This document shows, one piece after another, positions 1 through 12,259 of a stretch of 64,000 nt of DNA; position 1 is the stretch's first letter; each line of letters opens with the position of its first letter. A program made the translations under genes and the position numbers. The stretch is from Sesamum alatum (taxonomy: Eukaryota; Streptophyta; Magnoliopsida; Lamiales; Pedaliaceae), in the NCBI GenBank assembly GCA_034509735.1, contig JACGWO010000006.1, positions 38,231,655 to 38,295,654 on the forward strand. The letters are read 5' to 3'. Under the pieces are notes generated by a model that was given only the letters and a program-made list of their open reading frames with translations, did no database searches and had not been told where the DNA came from.

Positions 1-1290
1 GGTTAAATCTGTTTTTGAATAGCATTATTTCAGAATCACAGTCCGCATTTCTTAACGTCAAACTAATCACTGACAATATTCTAGTCGTCGTTGAAGTTAA
101 TCATTACCTTAAGAACAAAATAAAGGGTAAGGAATGTTTGGTAGCGCTTGACTTGACATGAGCAAAATATATCGCCGAGTTGAATGGTCCTTCCTGAAAT
201 GGGCACTTGAAAGACTTGACTTCGATGAGAGGTTTGTTCGTTTGGTTACTTTGTGTAATGCCTCAATTTCCTTCTCGTTTGTACTCAATGTTGACATTTT
301 TGGTAATATCACTTTGGAAAGGGGAATCCGTCACAAAGATCCTTTATCAACTTATTTGTTCATCTTCTGTGCAGAGGAACTCAGTGGTATGTTGTTAGCT
401 AAGGAAAGACAAGGTTTATTGCGAGGTGGCGTACAACACCACAAATCAACCACATACTCTTTGTTGATGATACTGTTATTTGTTGCCACACGACGAATGA
501 ATCCCTCATTTGATCAAAGACGTGCTATGGATATATGAGCTGGCTTCGGGACAATTAATCAATAGGGACAAGTCGACTAAGTTGTTAGTCGAAACACCCC
601 GAAAGTGATGCGGAATGAGCTAGAAACATGATACGCATTAGGATTGAAAGTGCTCATAGTTCCTACCTGGGGTTGCTTACGGTCATCAATAGCTTAAAGC
701 GGGATGCCTTCAATCAGATTAGGGAAAAGATTTGGAGAAAGACATTAGGTTGGAAAGAGAAGTGCTTATAGCAAGCAGGCCACACAACACTTGTCAAGGC
801 CGTTCTCCAAGCCATGCTTATGTATGTGATGTCCTATTTTCATCTATTGAAAAATTAGCTTAATACGATCAACTCTATCATCCGGGTTTCTAGTGGAGTA
901 ACAGGGAGAAAAAGAAAAAAATACATTAGCTAAGCTGGGACACTTTGTGTAGGCAAAAGTGGGATGGCAGTTTAGGCTTTAGAAATTCAAATGCTTCAAC
1001 TCTGTTATTCTAGCGAAGCAATCCTGGAGAGTGGCGACAAAACTAACTTGCCCACGTAGCAGTTTATAAGCCTTGATATTTCCCTCATGCTACTTTCTTT
1101 GGTGCTAATAAGGGAACTAACTCATCTTTATCCTAGCATAGGATATGGGGCACAAGGGGTTTGATTGAAAAAAGATCATGATGGATAGTGGGTGATGGGC
1201 CACGTCAGTGTGTGGAATGATAAGTGGATGTCAAGAGGAATGACTTACAAACTGTTGATTGATCGTCGTATTCTTAGCAGATTTTCATTA
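1..1290 (+). pseudogene. Degenerate LINE (L1-type) reverse transcriptase
   Basis: Three-frame reading of the plus strand gives discontinuous pieces of a plant non-LTR retrotransposon reverse transcriptase. The clearest is at 158-538, with a RVEWSFL block followed by RGIRHKDPLSTYLFIFCAE, the place where intact LINEs have an RG(L/I)RQGDPLSPYLF block. Downstream pieces in other frames resemble the later RT and C-terminal region: YLGLL near 668, a GHTTLVKAVLQAM block near 778, and a W-rich tail to about 1290. Stops and frameshifts occur throughout, so no protein is made. The 5' part lies outside the window and no poly-A tail or target duplication could be placed. Confidence 0.8.
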
Positions 1291-1299
1291 AGGGACTGA

Positions 1300-1525
1300 G
1301 TTGATTGAGGATGATGGCCACGGCTGTTCCTCCGTATTTTTTGCTGTCTTTCGGAAACACGACGGAGCAAGTGGAGGCGCGTCAGGATGCCGGATGCCGA
1401 ACGCGCGCAAGGGAAGCCTTCGTCTTCTCCGATGCGGTATACCCTGCGGTGGCCGGGTTGACTCGGCGAGGCAACCCGCTGAGTTAGCTCCACCGACTCG
1501 GTCATTCAGAGGTGATTTAGGTGTA
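1300..1525. other. GC-rich island of unknown origin
   Basis: This stretch is clearly richer in G and C than its surroundings and is open in more than one frame on both strands. No family could be recognised in any frame. It directly follows the LINE remnant. It could be an exon relic, a captured gene fragment or the edge of another transposon. Confidence 0.3.
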
Positions 1526-2101
1526 TGTCTATATAAAGCCATTGGGTGTATGCTTTGCTTGCATCTGCGTGATAGTTCTCCTGAGTCTCAATTCTTCATA
1601 GTAGATTGCATTACCTATTGTTGTTGCATTTCTGACGTATAGCGTTTGCGGCTTTTTGTTCTTTGTGTGACCAAGGTACTACGAACTATGCTTTTATCAG
1701 TTTTCTGGGCTCGTTATTGTTGTATATGTCCATATGAACTGATGTGTTTGCCTTTATCATTTTTCCAATGTATTATTATTATGAAATGCTGTACTCTGAG
1801 GCTTATGAGATGCTGTTTATTCTTTTATCAGTTTTGGAATGTATTCTGTGATGTTTTCTTCCCATAAATGTCCATAAACGCACACTAAAAGGGACTTGTT
1901 AAACTGCCAAAGACAAATACTAATATTATTATCCAACTCATGAATTATTTTCTGAAGTGTGATGTCTTAATGTGGATGAGCTTTTGGAATCTAGGGTAGT
2001 AATTAACATAAATATGTCTGCTTACAAAAGTGTGTAGCATGGGAATTGTGTTTTCGATATTATTATGTAGTTATGAACAATTTTTATACTCTTTGTTTGG
2101 A

Positions 2102-2224
2102 AGTAGGGATGGAGATGGCCAGGCATCACATGGAAATCAAGCCTCTAGATTGAGACGGACTGCTTCAGTAGGCCCACGACGGAGCCTAGATATGGGATTT
2201 GGTACTAGCGGGATTGGGTCGTAG
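2102..2224 (+). pseudogene. Possible orphan terminal exon
   Basis: A short open segment encodes a basic, serine-rich tail containing RLRRTASVGPRRSLDMGFG and ends in TAG at 2222-2224. An AATAAA-type signal follows near 2280, so it looks like a last exon with its 3' UTR. No upstream exons in a consistent frame were found; 1526-2100 holds nothing recognisable. The protein family was not recognised. A relic of a captured or decayed gene is the likeliest explanation. Confidence 0.3.
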
Positions 2225-2239
2225 GACTTGTTGTTAGAC

Positions 2240-4800
2240 GCATGTATATATTTTCATGTACTACTATTCATCCCAATGTAAATAAAAATGGAGCTAATGT
2301 GTTGAAAAAATTTACAATTAATTATTAACTTAAGTTTATTATGACGTATTCGATTGCATCAAATTTATTATTAAAGTCATCCATGTTTATTATTAAAGTC
2401 ATCTATGTTCACTTTAAATATCCCCTCTAATTTTGCAAATGATAACAAGTAATGTACATAATATTATTTTATCAAAATATTATTATTATTCATGATAATG
2501 AAAAAAAACCTAATGTGCTAGTAATTATTTTTAATAAAAAGAAAATATAATTAAATGGATAAAACAAAAAATACAATTTAATAAGATTAATATATTAAAT
2601 TATTAAACCCACCTAACAATAATTAAATATTAATATACACATATAAACATTTAAAATACAAACAAAATGACATGATGTGACAATGAACAATGTTTTTTGT
2701 TCCCAAATATATATACACAATTTTCTAACACATACTTATTTATCTCTATTTTTTCTCTCTATCTCCAAAACTTAAAATAAAACAATTTGAAAATGAAATC
2801 AAACACTATGAACATCACTCCTCGCGTCACGTCACGTCGGAACAAATATTGGAGTAATTATATATATATATATATATGTGTGTGTGTGCGCGCGCTTAAA
2901 AGTCTCATCAACTCATAAGGTTGTTTGAATCTCTTCATCCTCTCGTGACCGCTTACACGTGACAGGTTAAGACAAGATTGCCATGCATACAGTTATTAAC
3001 TATTATTGTAAAGCTCTTCTCACATCCAATATCATGTATGAATAAAATAAAAAATCAGCATTTACCGATCTGGGTTATAATTGAATTCATGGGAAATTCT
3101 AAAACCTGATTCGACCAAATCTGAATCAATCAATCATATGGCAAGTGTAATACATTTGCCGTGTGATTGGTGCACAAATTAGAAAAAGTGACCAATCACA
3201 TGACAAGTATATCACACTTGCTTTATAATTGATTTTGTTCCACCAAACCTGGCCCGAACAAAATTTTTTCTTGAGTTCATACATATGCATAATTACGCAC
3301 AAATAAAAACTACTAATGAGTCACGTAAACTCATTATAAGCCAAAATATCCTAATTAACTTACAAGAATACTAGTACGTAACACCCCCCCCCCCCCCAAC
3401 AAGGTTGTAATTGTTAGAACTTAAGTAGGAAATAATCCAGAAAATTGAGGAGTGACAAAAAATTTACATGGTTTGTTTAAAAGAAATAATAATAATAATA
3501 ATAATTTATAAAGTAGCGTGTGAATCTATACTAATATATAAAGAAAATGTCTTTTTTTCACTCACAAATGGCGGTTTATGACACCGTGACACTATTTTTT
3601 TGTTTTGCCGATAATACTCCTAAAGTTACTTTTTTTTTCTTTTGTTTTAAATGTAATGTATTGATTTATATATATATATTATATTTAATAATTTTAAAAT
3701 ATGTAATATTATTTTATATGCACGCAGAAATGACGTATTACGAGAACTAGTTATATATAAAATGAGGGGATATATAGATGGATGGAAGTAGCCGTGAATG
3801 GGGTTTAAATGGTTGTCGTGAAGCTACTACATGCTTCCTACTTCCATGGCCACAAGTCGCTACACAACAACAAAGAGTCACGAGACAAGGATCCTCTAAC
3901 ATTATTAATCTTTTTGCTTTTACACCAAACCATACATCACTTCCTACAATTCCACCTCATCACATTAATTAATTAAATATATTTCCACTTTTCTTTATTT
4001 TCCTTTTTCATTTTCACACCAAACCTACAAACATCGACACATTCATTACATGAAATTTTGGGGTGGGCGTTCATGATTAAATAATTTGTGAAAGGACTCA
4101 TGTGCCTGTGCGGGGCTTTGACATGCAGTAGACATTGATTTTCGGCAAGTTAACAAATTTGGAAATGCACTTGTTAATTAACCACAAGGGAAGTTAGTAC
4201 AGTGCAAAACATAACATTAAATTTGAACAAAAACTTCAAATCATAATTCTGGGATTATAAACTTACTAATTATCCAAATCATCAGGATGAGTTGGAGGTT
4301 TGATGAGAACCTGAAACGTAGATCTTGGAAGGGGGCACGCGCGGTTGTCAACAAAAGCAGCTCACTGCAGCTTCTTCCCCTATAGGCTATACCATGTCTG
4401 TCCTATGTTCACATGATATCAGACTATGTTGTAAAGAATTTCGCCAAAATTAAAAAACCGATCGAGAACAAAAAGAAAAAATTACTAGTATTATTTATTT
4501 TATGTTCTGGACCACCACTAAACAACAGAAACAAACCAAGCACAAAATTTGTGAGAGATCCACATCAAGAAAAGAACAAAAAAAGAAAATGTCAAAATGA
4601 TGCATGGATCAATGTACACTCGACGCGTGTACACAAAAAAACCTTTGCCCTCCGTGAATCTAATATTTTTTGAAGTATAAATCAGAGCCTCTACTTCCAT
4701 ATGGTTTCTTACCACTGGACTGGACTGAACCACTTTCTCTCAGTTTTCAGCTCTCTCTCTCAACTGTCAACTTCTCCTTCACCTTTTCTTCATTCTTCCC
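2240..4800. other. AT-rich intergenic region with simple repeats
   Basis: No coding sequence was supported here. It contains an alternating TA/TG/CG tract near 2860-2895, a run of C near 3385-3398, an (AAT)n tract near 3486-3504, and a foldback described separately. The last several hundred bases are the presumed promoter of the downstream polygalacturonase gene, with a CT-rich stretch near 4735-4800 that resembles a plant 5' leader. Confidence 0.6.
3128..3234. repeat. Imperfect foldback (hairpin), possible MITE or small-RNA precursor
   Basis: The arms 3128-3175 and 3188-3234 are reverse complements over about 47 bases at roughly 80 percent, with a loop of about 12 bases. Both arms contain versions of an AAGTGT...TGTGATTGGT block. 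A short loop and long arms suit either a MITE-like foldback or a hairpin RNA. No terminal repeats of a named family or target duplication were recognised. Confidence 0.5.
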
Positions 4801-4949
4801 ACCACCACCAGAAACTTGCCTGCAACAAAAATTTCCCCAATTAAAGACTTCCTTTTGCCATCTGTCACAAATTTTCTGCTTAGCAAATTAAAAAAGAAAG
4901 CATCATCATTATCATTAATGCTTCAGATTCTTGTTTCTTGTTAACCCCA

Positions 4950-6888
4950 ATGGAATTCTTACACACCTTATCCTTGTTACTTATCACTACACTCTTATTA
5001 CTTGAAAAAAATGTTAGTAATGTGGTGGAAGCAAGGCATCATGAGTTTGGGAAGAAGCAAAAGATTAATAAAAAGCCACGTAAACTCTCCCCTGCTTATG
5101 CTCCTGCTCCTGTTTCACCTTCCCCTCACTATCCTCCCTCCATTCCTTCTGATCCGAGCTATGGCCCGAGTCCCGACAACAATTCAAGCAGAAACTGCAT
5201 TTTCGATGTAACCGATTTTGGGGCAGCTGGAGATGGAGCCACTGATGACACTGCTGCCTTCCGGTCTGCTTGGAAAGCCGCGTGTCAAGTGGAAAACGGT
5301 GTAGTTTTGGTTCCTTCTGACCTCGTTTTCATGATCACTTCTACAATATTTTCAGGGCCCTGCCAGCCGGGACTTGTCTTTCAGGTATAGTAGTAATTAA
5401 TTATTAATGGTTGAGTCTGTCTCTGTCTGATCATGTGTGTGTGTGTGTGTGTATGTAGGTGGATGGGGTGGTAATGCCGCCTGACGGACCGGATTGCTGG
5501 CCTAAATCAGATAGCAATAAGCAGTGGCTTGTATTTTATCGGCTGGATGATATGAGTTTGACAGGCACTGGAACCATTGAAGGAAACGGCCACAAGTGGT
5601 GGGATCTCCCCTGCAAACCTCACAGGGTAAATCTTCTTCTTGTAACATATGTATTTATCTATACAAAGTATTAAATATTTCTTATACTAACCATATGTGA
5701 TTTCAGGGTCCCAATGGATCAACATTGCCCGGACCATGTGACAGTCCTGCGGTGGGTTGCTTCAAAATCTTCCCATATCAAAGTGAATTACTAGAATAAT
5801 GACATGACATATGCTTTTTTCTTTACAGCTTATTCGATTTTTTATGAGCTCCAACTTGGTGGTGAGTGGTTTGCGGATTCAGAACAGCCCCCAATTCCAC
5901 ATGAAATTCGATGGGTGCCAAGGCGTACTCATCGACAAGCTATCAATCTCGTCGCCTAAGTTGAGCCCCAATACAGATGGAATTCACATTGAGAACACAA
6001 AATCTGTTGGCATATACAATTCTGTGATAGGCAATGGTGCGTCGTCTCAAACTCGAATCATATGAATTAATTGCATCTTTCCCTGTTTTTCTTTTTTCTT
6101 TTGTCTCACAATTGGTGTTTACTTATGAAACAGGGGATGATTGCATTTCAATAGGAACAGGTTGCTCAGATGTTGATATAGAAGCTGTCACTTGTGGGCC
6201 TAGTCACGGGATCAGGTATGTGGTGTTTCTTTCCTACTTTTTAGTGCGACTCATTCTTACAATTATTGAGAAACCCCTGAAAACAAGGTTTGGCACCATC
6301 TCACCTATATCATCACAATTATTAATCTTTTTTTTTATAATAGGCTCGACTCATTTTTAACCTTTTTGTCCGTACATATGCAGCATAGGGAGCCTGGGCG
6401 TTCAACATTCCCATGCATGTGTCTCCAACATAACAGTGCGCAACGCATTCATAAGAGACTCGGACAATGGACTGAGGATCAAGACATGGCAAGGTGGGAC
6501 GGGGTCGGTTACCGGGATATCCTTTGAGAACATTCAGATGGAAAATGTCAGAAACTGTGTAATCATCGATCAGTACTATTGCTTGACAAAGGCGTGTCGC
6601 AACGAAACCTCAGCCGTTTACCTGTCGGACGTGACCTACAGAAACATAAAGGGCACCTATGATGTGAGGAGCCCTCCAATACACTTTGCATGTAGCGACA
6701 CTGTTGCCTGCACAAATATTACAATGTCGGAAGTAGAGCTCTTACCATATGAAGGTGTATTGGTAGATGACCCTTTTTGTTGGAATGCATACGGCGTGCA
6801 GGAGACTCTCACTATACCTCCAATCGACGACTGTTTGCAAGATGGGATGCCGTTGTCCCTGGCTGAGAATTCCTCATATGCCTGCTAG
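4950..6888 (+). CDS. Polygalacturonase (GH28), At1g48100-like
   Basis: A pectin-degrading cell-wall hydrolase that cuts alpha-1,4-galacturonan. Six exons with GT-AG borders fit: 4950-5384, 5459-5626, 5707-5751, 5829-6036, 6134-6215 and 6384-6888, giving about 480 residues. The ATG at 4950 is followed by a hydrophobic signal peptide and then a Pro/Ser/Tyr-rich stretch ([13 protein letters not shown]), consistent with secretion and wall association. All four GH28 signatures are present: NTDGIH, GDDC, the CGPSHGISIGSLG histidine motif (spanning the exon 5/6 join) and RIKTW. These hold the catalytic Asp residues and substrate-binding His, Arg and Lys, so the enzyme should be active. The proline-rich N-terminus matches the At1g48100 subgroup; endo or exo mode cannot be decided from sequence alone. 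No lesions were seen. Confidence 0.93.
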
Positions 6889-7456
6889 AATTTATACTAA
6901 TATTATAATATTAATTATGTATTAGCTAGCCAGCAGTATACTGTATAGTTAATATTGTTGGTGATTTTGTTCAATTCTGCTGCGCGCTAGTATTTGAAGG
7001 TTTGGTCATGCCATCATTCATCCCTTTGGGATATGTACTAGGTCTCCCTTTTCGTGTCATGTCATCATATAACAATTGGGGCATATACATACATATATTT
7101 AGGCCCATACCGTTGGTGCTTTTATGCAATAATAATATAGACTTCTCTTTACATATGTATATGTGCCATTTTTTATACTCTAGAATATATATAGCGTGCT
7201 ATTTACAATAATGAAATCCTAAATCCTTTTAGGCTGTTTTTTTTTTCCTTATCAGTCGACCATATATAGTGATCATTTTGTCAAATATATTCTTGGTATA
7301 TTTGAGATTAGCGGTCTATACTATTAATTAAGCGAGATGTGTTTAGAGAAACTAACTAGATATGTGTTGTGTAGAAGTTAAAAAAATGTCCTAATTATTC
7401 TTTACTCGGATATATATCCAATAAATCTATCAGTGTAATTCCATTTAAAAGATAAT
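6889..7456. other. Polygalacturonase 3' UTR and intergenic DNA
   Basis: AT-rich DNA after the stop codon. It probably contains the polygalacturonase 3' UTR. No other gene or repeat was recognised before the LTR that begins at 7457. Confidence 0.5.
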
Positions 7457-8268
7457 TGTAACGCAAATTTTGTATTTTAAAATTTATTGAAACACGAAAA
7501 ATGTTACAAATGATTTTTGAATTTAATCGAATATTTTGTGGGTGCGAAATCTCTAATTTAAGCCTTTAATCCTTCGCAATCTTCAATTTCGGCAACTTCA
7601 AATGGGGAACTTGACGTTTTGATCTCCTTTGACGTTTACTTGGATCTTCAATAACGTTAATTGGGGGTGTTTTGACTTATTTCCGAATTAAACGCTATAA
7701 TTTTGGAAGACTTGACTTGAACTCTTTGTATTTCTTGGTGGAATTGAAGCTTTGATCTTCCGCCAAGGTGGACTTCTACTTGTTCTCGAATCAAACATTG
7801 GATTTGGATGATTTTCGCGACGAACACCTTGAACTTTGCTTGAACGCCGTGGATTCTCCTTGATTTGCGCTTGAGAGGATTTTGAAGCTTCTTAAATGCT
7901 CTCTTGCTTGTGCTTTCAATTGTTTTTGTGTGTCCTCAATTGCTAGAAAATCACCCCTATTTATAATTATAGGGTGAAAGACTTTGCCATATTTACTTGA
8001 TCACGTGGCGCGATTTGATTGGCCCTTAATGATTTGTTTGATATTTATTTTCCTAATCACAAGATGTGATTTAGACTTACCAAATCAGTGGTATTTGCTT
8101 CTTTTATTGGCAAGGCAAGATTCAAATTGCCTTAAATACTCCAATTCCATACATGTCAATATATAATTTATCCATAAATAAATATTTCATTTTATAAAAT
8201 ATAAAATTGTTGGAAAAATATACAGCACATGTCAATAAATAATTGACAATAAATTTTGCTTGCCTACA
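7457..8268 (-). repeat. 3' LTR of the gag-only gypsy element
   Basis: On the minus strand the segment starts TGTAGGC and ends GTTACA, the TG...CA borders of an LTR. A TATAAATAGGGG promoter motif lies near 7956-7969. The polypurine stretch GAGGGGACATT directly abuts its 5' border (8269-8279). Length is about 812 bp. A second copy was not found in the window. Confidence 0.65.
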
Positions 8269-8280
8269 AATGTCCCCTCG
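8269..8280 (-). other. Polypurine tract of the gypsy element
   Basis: The minus strand reads CGAGGGGACATT immediately before the TG start of the LTR. This is the usual position and composition of the primer for plus-strand DNA synthesis in LTR retrotransposons. Confidence 0.6.
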
Positions 8281-8482
8281 AGACTTGTTCATGAATTGCA
8301 ATAAAGCAAAAGAGTGAACATGTCTCGAAATTGATTCTTCGCATGAGATTTTATTTCCTCCACTTTCTTCTAATTCTTTTTTTTTGACATGCGACTGAAC
8401 TTGAAAAATAAATTTCAAGCTACCTACGTACCCCGTTGAGAGGATCAAGTCATAACGTAGTTCAATCATAAAGATATATAGA

Positions 8483-8985
8483 TAGTTTAGACTCGTATCA
8501 AGGAGTCTTCAAGTTTGAATTTGTAATAGTTTATACTCATATCAAGGAGAGCCTTCATTTGACCTTTTTGAATTTGATAGATAGTTTATACTCGTATCAA
8601 GGAGCCTTCATTTGACCTTTTTGAACCTAGAAGATAGTTTATACTCGTATCAAGGAGTCTTCATTTGAATTTACAGACAGTTTATACTCGTGACAAGGAG
8701 TCTTAAATTTGTAGATAGTTTATACTCATATCAAGGAGTATTCACTTGAATTTGAATATGATAGATAGTTTATACTCGTATCAGGAGTCTTCATTTGAAT
8801 TTGTAGATAGTTTATACTCGTATCAAGGTGTGCTTGAAGGAATTTCAGTTGGGAGTTTCGATAGTTTAACCTCATATCTAGGAGCATTATTGACAGTTTA
8901 GGCTTTTATCAGAGAGCGTAATTGACAGTTTAGGCTCTTATCGAGGAGCGTAATTGATAGTTTAGGCTCTTATCGAGGAGCGTAA
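8483..8985. repeat. Minisatellite, about 12 diverged units of 32-55 bp
   Basis: A motif close to GATAGTTTATACTCGTATCA followed by AGGAGTCTTCATTTGAATTT recurs about every 40 bases, starting near 8483, 8525, 8580, 8631, 8675, 8713, 8761, 8804, 8859, 8890, 8922 and 8954. The last four units form a shorter subtype with AGTTTAGGCTCTTATC and GAGGAGCGTAATTG. It lies inside the gypsy element between gag and the polypurine tract, where pol would be in an autonomous copy. Confidence 0.85.
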
Positions 8986-8995
8986 TTAAGGTATT

Positions 8996-10166
8996 TCAGT
9001 ATGATGTGACATCTTCTTCTTGTCCATCTTCATTAGTGCCAACGCTCAAGTATTCTTGTTCGTCAATATTTATGCTTATCTCAATGGCATGTGCACGGGT
9101 GGATAATTCTCCAAAAGTTTTTGGTTTGATTCCTTGAAGTATGTGGCAAAGTCCCCAATGCATTCCTTGGATGCATATCTCAATTGCAGAAGTTTCAGAC
9201 AAAGTATCTTTGCAACTGAGACTCAAATTTCTCCAGTGATTGATATAATCAATGACAGGTTCTTCCTTCCATTGGTGTGAGTTTGTGAGCTCGATCATGC
9301 TGACTGTTCTTTTGGTGCTGTAAAAGCGGTTGAGGAACTCTTGTTCCAATTGCCCCCAACTATCAATTGAGTTGGCTTCCAAGTCAGTGTACCAGTCAAA
9401 TGCATTCCTTTTCAAAGATCGGATAAATTGTTTCACGAGATGATCTCTGTAAGTCCCTGCATTGTTGCATGTTTCGATGAAGTGAGCCACATATTGTTTT
9501 GGATTTCCATTGCCATCAAACTGTTGAAACTTGGGAGGTTGATACCCAACTGGCATCTTCAGATTATCAATTCTTTGTGTATATGGCTTCGTATAAGTCA
9601 TAGACGATTTAGAGCTTCCATCGAGTTTGTCTTCAATAGTCCCCATGCTCTTTCAATTGGTCAACAGGAATCAACCCATTTGAGGAGACTTGCAACTCTT
9701 TTGTTGATGACTTATCCCTTTTGTTGGTTTGTTGCTTTTGGGATGTTTAAGCTTTGTCGTGATCCTCAACTTGTTTTTCAGCTGCATAACTGGTGTCAGT
9801 ATTATCTATCTTGTTCATCAATTTGTTGATTTGAGAGTCTTGCTGCTGAACATGCTTTGCTAGACTCTCTATGGCCCTCGTCAAGCTTGCAATTTATTCC
9901 TCCAAGGTTGTCGTATTTGTCACCATGACGGGAGCAACGCTTGATGTCGAGTGGGGAGTAGACGAAGAGGAGTCATTCTTCAGGTCTCCGTCATCTTCAT
10001 TAGTCTTGTTGAGATGGAGTAGGTTTTTCTCAACTTCATGGAAAGTCATCTCAGGGTATGTTTGCAACTTCTTCGACATATTTTTGGTGATGACTCCGAT
10101 ACTGTCATTTGAACTTGAAGCAGCAACTTTAAGCGCCGGAATCCTGTTGGCGGCCATCGGAACCAC
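8996..10166 (-). pseudogene. Ty3/gypsy gag polyprotein, interrupted
   Basis: The main open part, 9646-8996, encodes a Retrotrans_gag-type capsid region with QPPKFQQFDGNGNPKQYVAHF, FDWYTDLE, FLNRFYSTKRTVSMIEL and a WKEEPVIDYINHWR block, all typical of plant gypsy gag. The N-terminal part is open at 10166-9894. A linker around 9890-9650 reads as gag (a LAKHVQQQDSQINKLM coiled coil) but carries in-frame stops. The region is therefore an interrupted gag, without a zinc knuckle and without pol downstream. Confidence 0.8.
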
Positions 10167-10319
10167 CCTCTTTATATCCTGTTATTCATTTTTTCAGTAC
10201 GACACATCTTGAGGTACCTGTCGACTCCGTCGATATCCCTACTGGTAATTGGGATAATTTTTACGACTCAAACATTGGAGAGCTCGAATGTTGGAATGGA
10301 TTTTCAAGAGTAAAACTCA

Positions 10320-12030
10320 CTTGATTGCAAGTGTATAAGATTTCACGGTGCGCTTTGCAAGATGCGAATTTCGCGTTGTATGGAGAAAACCAAAACTGTG
10401 GAAGGCAGTGTGAAAATACGACACAGGGAATGGGTGAAATTGGATGCTACGAGGAATATTCAAGGCTAACATGGGACTATTTAAGATTACGAAGTACGTG
10501 GGACCGCTTACATGCATGATGAATGAGATTTCTGTGGACGATCGTAATTTGGGTAAGAGTATGATTGTAACATATTTGTTGGGTATGGTTCATCAAGACT
10601 CAACATATGATATCAAATATGTCCAATAGAATGTAAAAGATCGATTTGGTTTCAAAATTTATTATCATAGGGCTTGGCATGCTTTGAAGGCGGCAAGAGA
10701 AGAGGTATATGGGACGTGGGAAAGCTTTGTTCAAAAGTTGTCTAGATACATAGCTGCATTGCATAAATGGAACCCGGGGACGGTTGTAGAGTGGTTGCAT
10801 GTGGATACTGACAGACCCGTGATTAAAATATTGAACTATGTATTCTGGGCTTTCAGACTGTGCATTGAGGGATTCTGTTATTGTCGTCGTGTTATAAGTG
10901 TAGACGAAACCCTTGTGTACACTAAGTACATGCATAAGTTATTGGTAGCAGTAACATTGGATGTTAATCAATAGGTACTCCTGTTGTCGTTCGCACTCGT
11001 TGATGAAGAGTCACTAGCGTCGTGTCGATGGTTCTTGGAGATGTTTTCCAAACATCTACTGATAGACGATGAAGACAAAATTTGTCTAGTTTCAGACAGA
11101 CACGGCGGATTGATCAATGCTATTAATTTGTTCCAGCCTTTAAATTTTCTCGTGGGGTGCACGGATTCTGTTTACGACACATTTGTTCAAAATTTAACAA
11201 GAGGTTCAACAACATCCAGTTGAAGTATATTTGTTGGAAGGCCGGTGCAATGCAGACTACTCGTAAATTTGACAAAATCGTTGAGGAAATTAGGGACGCG
11301 AATGATGAAGCATATATTTGGCTAGTAAGGATCGGCGAGACTCAATGGACATTATCCCATGATGGTGGTTGGCAAATAGGCATTCTAATGACAAATATGT
11401 CTGAGTGTATTAATGGAGTCGTGAAGGGTGCCAGACGCTTACCAATAATGGCAATTGTACAAATAACATTTTCAAGATCCGTATAATATTTTTTGGAGCG
11501 CATCACTCATTGTCACAGAATGATGAATGCTAACTAGCAGTGAGTTGATTATGCTTTCAGGTTGTTTGAGACTATACAAGGTGAGGCGGTGCATCACAAA
11601 GTGCAAAAATTTGATTGCAGACATCAATCTGCATTTGTTTTAATATTAAGCTTGACCGGTCAAGGTTCACATACCTACCTGGTCAAATTGAACTAACATC
11701 AGTATTCGTGTGACAAATCGGGTAATGGTGGAATTCCTTGTTCTCATGCCATACAGACATCTCGTCATTTTGGGGTAAACGCTTCGAACTTTGTCCATGC
11801 GTATTATACTATTCAAGCATATAATTAGACATATTATGGGAGGTTTGAGCCGTTATGGGGGAAGAGTATTGGGATCCTATCCATTTTATGCTTGTGCATA
11901 ATCCGACGTTACGAGTACGTTGAGGTCTAGGAAGAAATGTTACGACTCGTATCCAAAAGGAAATGAATATGCCACAAGCCCGTGCACGGCAACAATATCG
12001 TGCACGACAAGCTTAGTTTACTCAATGAAT
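10320..12030 (+). pseudogene. Dead MULE (MuDR-type) transposase
   Basis: Pieces in changing frames match a Mutator-like transposase in order. A KITKYVGPLTCM block near 10480 comes first, then YHRAWHALKAAREEVYGTW at 10660-10720 and KYMHKLLVAVTLDVNQ near 10925-10972. Next are LSFALVDEESLASCRWFLEMF, ICLVSDRHGGLINAI and an FCLRHICSKFNKRF block near 11170. The SWIM zinc-finger region follows at about 11705-11820 (GNGGIPCSHAIQTSRHFGV). In-frame stops near 10628 and 10972 and several frameshifts make it non-functional. Terminal inverted repeats were not identified. Confidence 0.85.
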
Positions 12031-12087
12031 GTACGCAATTGCTTTGTGTATGTATCTATTTTATTGAATTCAATAAATGTGGCTTTG

Positions 12088-12228
12088 GGAGTATATCATT
12101 AAAATGACATTTTTAAAAGGTATGCACAATATATCATTACAATTTTAAAATGTATGGCCCTATATCATTAAAATGACATTTTAAAAATGTGTACAATATA
12201 TCATTGTAATTTTAAAATGTACACTGAT
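12088..12228. repeat. Two-copy tandem repeat, about 68 bp unit
   Basis: The block TATATCATTAAAATGACATT followed by a poly-A/T-rich part and ATATATCATT(A/G)(C/T)AATTTTAAAATGTA occurs twice in succession, at about 12090-12158 and 12161-12228. The unit is AT-rich and non-coding. Confidence 0.6.
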
Positions 12229-12259
12229 TTAAATAGATTTAATAATGCCCTCGCAGTGC

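Larger units (their letters stand above)
7457..10166 (-). mobile_element. 5'-truncated gag-only Ty3/gypsy element
   Basis: Read on the minus strand this is gag (10166-8996), then a tandem-repeat region (8985-8483), a polypurine tract (about 8280-8269) and a 3' LTR (8268-7457). No protease, reverse transcriptase, RNase H or integrase sequence lies between gag and the LTR, so it cannot replicate alone. This layout fits non-autonomous elements that keep only gag (LARD or TR-GAG types). No 5' LTR or primer-binding site was found above 10166; a dead MULE begins near 10320, so the 5' end has been lost. Confidence 0.7.

Noticed and set aside
8483..8985. CRISPR array
   Set aside because: Units are contiguous and diverged without unique spacers of constant length, and the DNA is from a plant.
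10260..10300. 5' LTR of the gypsy element near 10260
   Set aside because: Only a 12-base match (TCAAACATTGGA) to the LTR was seen; the surrounding sequence is unrelated.
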